A DNA stretch of 47,098 nt from contig DYMK01000006.1 in NCBI GenBank assembly GCA_020721585.1, forward strand, positions 27,703-74,800, in the 5' to 3' direction. This stretch comes from Sulfuricurvum sp. GTDB lineage: Bacteria; Campylobacterota; Campylobacteria; Campylobacterales; Sulfurimonadaceae. Below the pieces are notes generated by a model. The model was given only the letters and a program-made list of their open reading frames with translations, made no database searches and was not told where the DNA came from. How positions within the stretch are numbered: position 1 is the first letter of the stretch; each line of letters opens with the position of its first letter. Below are positions 45,011-47,098 of the stretch, piece by piece. Position numbers and translations under genes: made by a program.

Positions 45011-45565
45011 TTATTTTGGAATACCTACGACTACCATTCCGCGTAAATCGCCTATTTTGTACCGTTTAGCATTATCCTCAGGATACAACGCATTGATCGC
45101 TTTGGCAACTGCTGGCTTCACATTTTTTCCATGACATTGCAAACAGAGTGGATTTTTAATCACAATGGGTTGATAATAAAGATACCCACCATCAGCTTGT
45201 GAAATAACTTCATACTCAGGCAGTGGTTTTTTGGCTTCTTTAAGATGATTCCATCGAACCAATATTTTGGTCTCCTCTTCACTTGCTAAATTTTGGGGAT
45301 TACGATTGTGAACACTCACTCGCTTCAGGGTAACATTGTTCTCCTCTGCCACTTTTTGGGTTAACACTAACCCATTTTGGGAACAAAAATTGACTCCACT
45401 GACAATTCCTTTAGTCTGAATACGTTCTTGTAAATGATTTCCTAACGTTTGAAGTAATTCACTTGAGACCTTTTTCCCTTTTTCTACTGCTTGTAACTGG
45501 GTAAGAGGTTCGGCCAAAACCAATGTCGAAAAGAGTGCCATTGCACTCAATGCATATCGTATCAT
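45011..45565 (-). CDS. Periplasmic Tll0287-like haem protein (DUF3365)
   Basis: 184 residues: a signal peptide (ALSAMALFSTLVLAEP), then the Tll0287-like domain with one c-type haem motif, CLQCH (in PLCLQCHGK), and the conserved preceding stretch RNPQNLASEEE. The family is seen in periplasmic redox and sensor proteins. It may take part in electron transfer or redox sensing; the partner is unknown. The ATG has AAGGA ahead. A TAAAAT box lies on the minus strand at 45604-45609. Confidence 0.85.
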   Translation of the reverse strand: MIRYALSAMALFSTLVLAEPLTQLQAVEKGKKVSSELLQTLGNHLQERIQTKGIVSGVNFCSQNGLVLTQKVAEENNVTLKRVSVHNRNPQNLASEEETKILVRWNHLKEAKKPLPEYEVISQADGGYLYYQPIVIKNPLCLQCHGKNVKPAVAKAINALYPEDNAKRYKIGDLRGMVVVGIPK

Positions 45566-45603
45566 CTGTTTATCCTTTTTTGGGGTGTGTATAAATATCT
45601 CGA

Positions 45604-45609
45604 ATTTTA
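45604..45609 (-). promoter_or_regulatory. Predicted -10 box for the haem protein gene
   Basis: TAAAAT on the minus strand 38 bases before the ATG at 45565. Confidence 0.4.
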
Positions 45610-45698
45610 CCTTATTTCACAATGATACAGCTTGACTTTACGCAAATAACCTGAAAAAATTTTAAAAGAAAAGAGAATACCCTTTAGTTTTTTTGAGC

Positions 45699-45704
45699 TA
45701 TAAT
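45699..45704 (+). promoter_or_regulatory. Predicted -10 box for the lysis cassette
   Basis: TATAAT preceded by a T run, about 87 bases before the endolysin ATG. The leader is long enough for post-transcriptional control. Confidence 0.55.
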
Positions 45705-45791
45705 TATTCACGCACATTGCATGAGTATAACCGTACACTATCGTGAGGTTAATTTTTGGAATGTTCAAAACAATATAAGGATGGAAAAATC

Positions 45792-46241
45792 ATGGTATCA
45801 AGTAAAGGTGTAATCGAATTAATCAAAACTTCAGAAGGATTCAGCGCTAAGCCCTATTTGTGTCCTGCAGGTGTAGCAACCATCGGATATGGTTCAACGT
45901 TATACCCAGATGGAACACACGTCACGATGAGCGATCCTGTTATCGATTTGGATACAGGAGAAGCAATGTTGCTTGAGACCCTTAAAAGTTATGAATCAGC
46001 GGTCGCTAAAGCCGTTACTGTACCTTTAAATCAAAATCAATTCGATGCGTTGGTTGACTTTGCTTACAATGCAGGAGCAGGTAACCTTCGTTCTTCTACT
46101 TTGCTTAAAAAACTTAATGCTGGAGACTACGCAGGTGCTGCCGATGAGTTCGGCAAATGGGTTAAAGGGGGAGGAAAAACCCTTCCTGGCCTAGTTAAGC
46201 GTCGTGAAGCGGAGCGAAAGCTATTTACTACGGCGGTCTAA
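45792..46241 (+). CDS. Phage-type endolysin, GH24 lysozyme
   Basis: 149 residues from ATG 45792, with AAGGATGG seven bases ahead; the frame is open further upstream. The GH24 catalytic spacing E-x8-D/C-x5-T is met by Glu15, Cys24 and Thr30 (EGFSAKPYLCPAGVATIGYG), and the typical NQFDALVDFAYNAGAG and LVKRREAERKLF follow. It cleaves peptidoglycan beta-1,4 glycosidic bonds. It has no signal or SAR helix, so it would need the holin that follows to reach the wall. The Cys instead of Asp occurs in some GH24 enzymes. First gene of a four-gene cassette. Confidence 0.92.
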   Translation: MVSSKGVIELIKTSEGFSAKPYLCPAGVATIGYGSTLYPDGTHVTMSDPVIDLDTGEAMLLETLKSYESAVAKAVTVPLNQNQFDALVDFAYNAGAGNLRSSTLLKKLNAGDYAGAADEFGKWVKGGGKTLPGLVKRREAERKLFTTAV

Positions 46242-46242
46242 A

Positions 46243-46467
46243 ATGGCCAATTTTTTTAAAAGTGCTTTTACCGAAGTGGATAACGAAACGTTTGATATTT
46301 CAAAAGTTTTGGGTGCACTTTCGATTTTAAGTGCTATCTTTTTAGAAGGGTGGCATGTGGTTGTCCATAATGCCCCCTTTGTTATGCAAGATTTTGGTAT
46401 TGGTACTGGTGCGTTATTCGCGGGATTAGCAGCCGTCTTTGGCTTCAAAAAAGATAGTCCACACTAA
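46243..46467 (+). CDS. Small holin-like membrane protein
   Basis: 74 residues, ATG 46243 one base after the endolysin stop. Two predicted TM helices (ISKVLGALSILSAIFLEG and FGIGTGALFAGLAAVFGF) joined by a short loop, and a charged C-terminus (KKDSPH). Size, topology and position between endolysin and spanins indicate a holin that releases the endolysin through the inner membrane. Its stop overlaps the next ATG (TAATG). Confidence 0.75.
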   Translation: MANFFKSAFTEVDNETFDISKVLGALSILSAIFLEGWHVVVHNAPFVMQDFGIGTGALFAGLAAVFGFKKDSPH

Positions 46468-46808
46468 TGTTTGGGCTATTAACTTCCCTTTCTCCCCTTA
46501 AAATGGGGTTGATTTTGGCAGCTGTTGCCTATGTTGGTTATTTGAATTTTTCGATCAGTTCCCTTAAAGGGGACGTAGCATCAGAAAAAGCTAAACGGGT
46601 CAGCGTAGAGCACCAGCTTGCTTTACAATCCCAAATTATTGAGAGCAATCGTGTGGAGTATGAGAAAAAAATGGCTGCACTCCCCCAAGCGATGGCTAAA
46701 ATTGAGACAAAATACAAAATTGTTTACCGCAATATCGAAAAAATACGAGGAGATAAAAATGCAACCTGTGCGAATAGTCTTAATAACCTTAATACTTTTC
46801 AGTATTAG
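46467..46808 (+). CDS. Rz-like i-spanin
   Basis: 113 residues: one N-terminal TM anchor (PLKMGLILAAVAYVGYLNF) followed by a periplasmic coiled coil (SSLKGDVASEKAKRVSVEHQ...). The ATG overlaps the holin stop. This is the type II inner-membrane spanin of the Rz kind, which fuses inner and outer membranes in the final step of lysis. The o-spanin gene starts within its last 50 bases in another frame. Confidence 0.7.
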   Translation: MFGLLTSLSPLKMGLILAAVAYVGYLNFSISSLKGDVASEKAKRVSVEHQLALQSQIIESNRVEYEKKMAALPQAMAKIETKYKIVYRNIEKIRGDKNATCANSLNNLNTFQY

Positions 46809-46992
46809 TGGATGCGCTCCGAAGTGTTTGCCCATTCCACAGCGATGTATCGTTCCTGAAGTAGAAGAGCCTATCATCGATAACACCTATTATGATGATA
46901 ATGCTTCGATCATTGCTAAGGCATTGAGTAATTATGTCAAGATGAAAGAATACGCTGATAAACTCAAAGAGAGTGCTAAAGTGTGTCAGTAA
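46759..46992 (+). CDS. Rz1-like o-spanin lipoprotein
   Basis: 77 residues. ATG 46759 with GAGGAG six bases ahead. A signal peptide ends in the lipobox SISGC (ILFSISGCAPKC), so an outer-membrane lipoprotein is expected; the mature part is Pro/Cys-containing (CLPIPQRCIVPEVEEP). It begins inside the i-spanin gene in the +1 frame, the usual Rz/Rz1 overlap, but extends beyond it. The longer frame to 46618 has no supporting ribosome-binding site. Confidence 0.72.
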   Translation: MQPVRIVLITLILFSISGCAPKCLPIPQRCIVPEVEEPIIDNTYYDDNASIIAKALSNYVKMKEYADKLKESAKVCQ

Positions 46993-47098
46993 AAGCTATG
47001 TACGTACCAAAATAGACAAAATTCAGTCAAATAATTTGGCTGGAATGTACACTATTACTCTCTCAGCAAAGACCCTTGTTTTTGGAATTTTTTCGTAC

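Larger units (their letters stand above)
45566..45791. other. Divergent intergenic region before the lysis cassette
   Basis: About 226 bases with no convincing gene. It holds a minus-strand -10 box (TAAAAT, 45604-45609) for the haem protein and a plus-strand TATAAT (45699-45704) for the lysis cassette. Confidence 0.5.

Noticed and set aside
45792-46992. Calling the right end a prophage
   Set aside because: Only lysis genes are visible; no integrase, structural gene or attachment site could be seen before the window ends.
46993-47098. Possible attachment site or RNA at the right end
   Set aside because: There are gtac-containing stretches near both ends of this tail, but no repeat elsewhere in the window and no tRNA-like fold.

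Overview
The window looks like a chromosomal segment of a free-living Campylobacterota (Epsilonproteobacteria) bacterium, most likely a Sulfuricurvum/Sulfurimonas-type organism. The long minus-strand block rplU-rpmA-obg-proB-fmt-birA-parA-parB-atpF'-atpF-atpH-atpA-atpG-atpD-atpC-exbB-exbD-tolA-tolB-pal-cpoB-slyD-(extra gene)-fabD-CN hydrolase-mtnN-ttcA-dut follows the order I remember from Campylobacter jejuni. The ATP synthase cluster has paired b and b' subunits and lacks atpB and atpE. Base composition is moderate, with many c-di-GMP signalling proteins, which suits an environmental relative. The genus is an inference from memory, not a database result.

Layout. Positions 1-4750 hold a repeat-rich secreted Ala/Lys protein (5' end cut off), pssA, a solitary histidine kinase, greA-argC-lpxH-like, and a possible gene remnant. 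Positions 4814-10439 hold dnaE, murA (convergent) and an ExoX-like exonuclease. At 10434-13771 a periplasmic sugar-binding-like protein is translationally coupled to a membrane GGDEF-EAL enzyme, suggesting ligand-controlled c-di-GMP turnover. Positions 13911-18329 carry a phasin/UbiK-like mini-protein coupled to a UbiB-family kinase-like protein, a TIGR01777 epimerase, a small unknown protein, rsmD and a solitary DppC-type permease.

Positions 18336-23630 are the most interesting accessory locus. A LuxI-superfamily N-acyltransferase, a TonB-dependent receptor and a YfiR-like periplasmic protein form a tightly overlapping operon. Divergent from it is a YfiN-like membrane GGDEF-EAL protein. I read this as a candidate envelope-to-c-di-GMP signalling module with its own small-molecule synthase.

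Positions 23660-44908 are mostly housekeeping genes on the minus strand: nucleotide hygiene (dut), tRNA thiolation, aminofutalosine/MTA nucleosidase, fatty acid synthesis, the Tol-Pal envelope complex, F1 and the ATP synthase stator, chromosome partitioning, biotinylation, initiator-tRNA formylation, proline synthesis, and the ribosome-assembly GTPase with L21/L27. One departure is a degenerate NtrC-type ATPase/Fis protein between fabD and slyD.

Positions 45011-46992 contain a haem-binding Tll0287-like protein and, divergently, a compact lysis cassette: GH24 endolysin, holin, Rz-like i-spanin and overlapping Rz1-like o-spanin. No other phage gene is visible before the window ends. No rRNA, tRNA, CRISPR or insertion sequence was recognised. 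No gene-free stretch exceeds about 300 bases; the two longest (4547-4813 and 45566-45791) are described as features.
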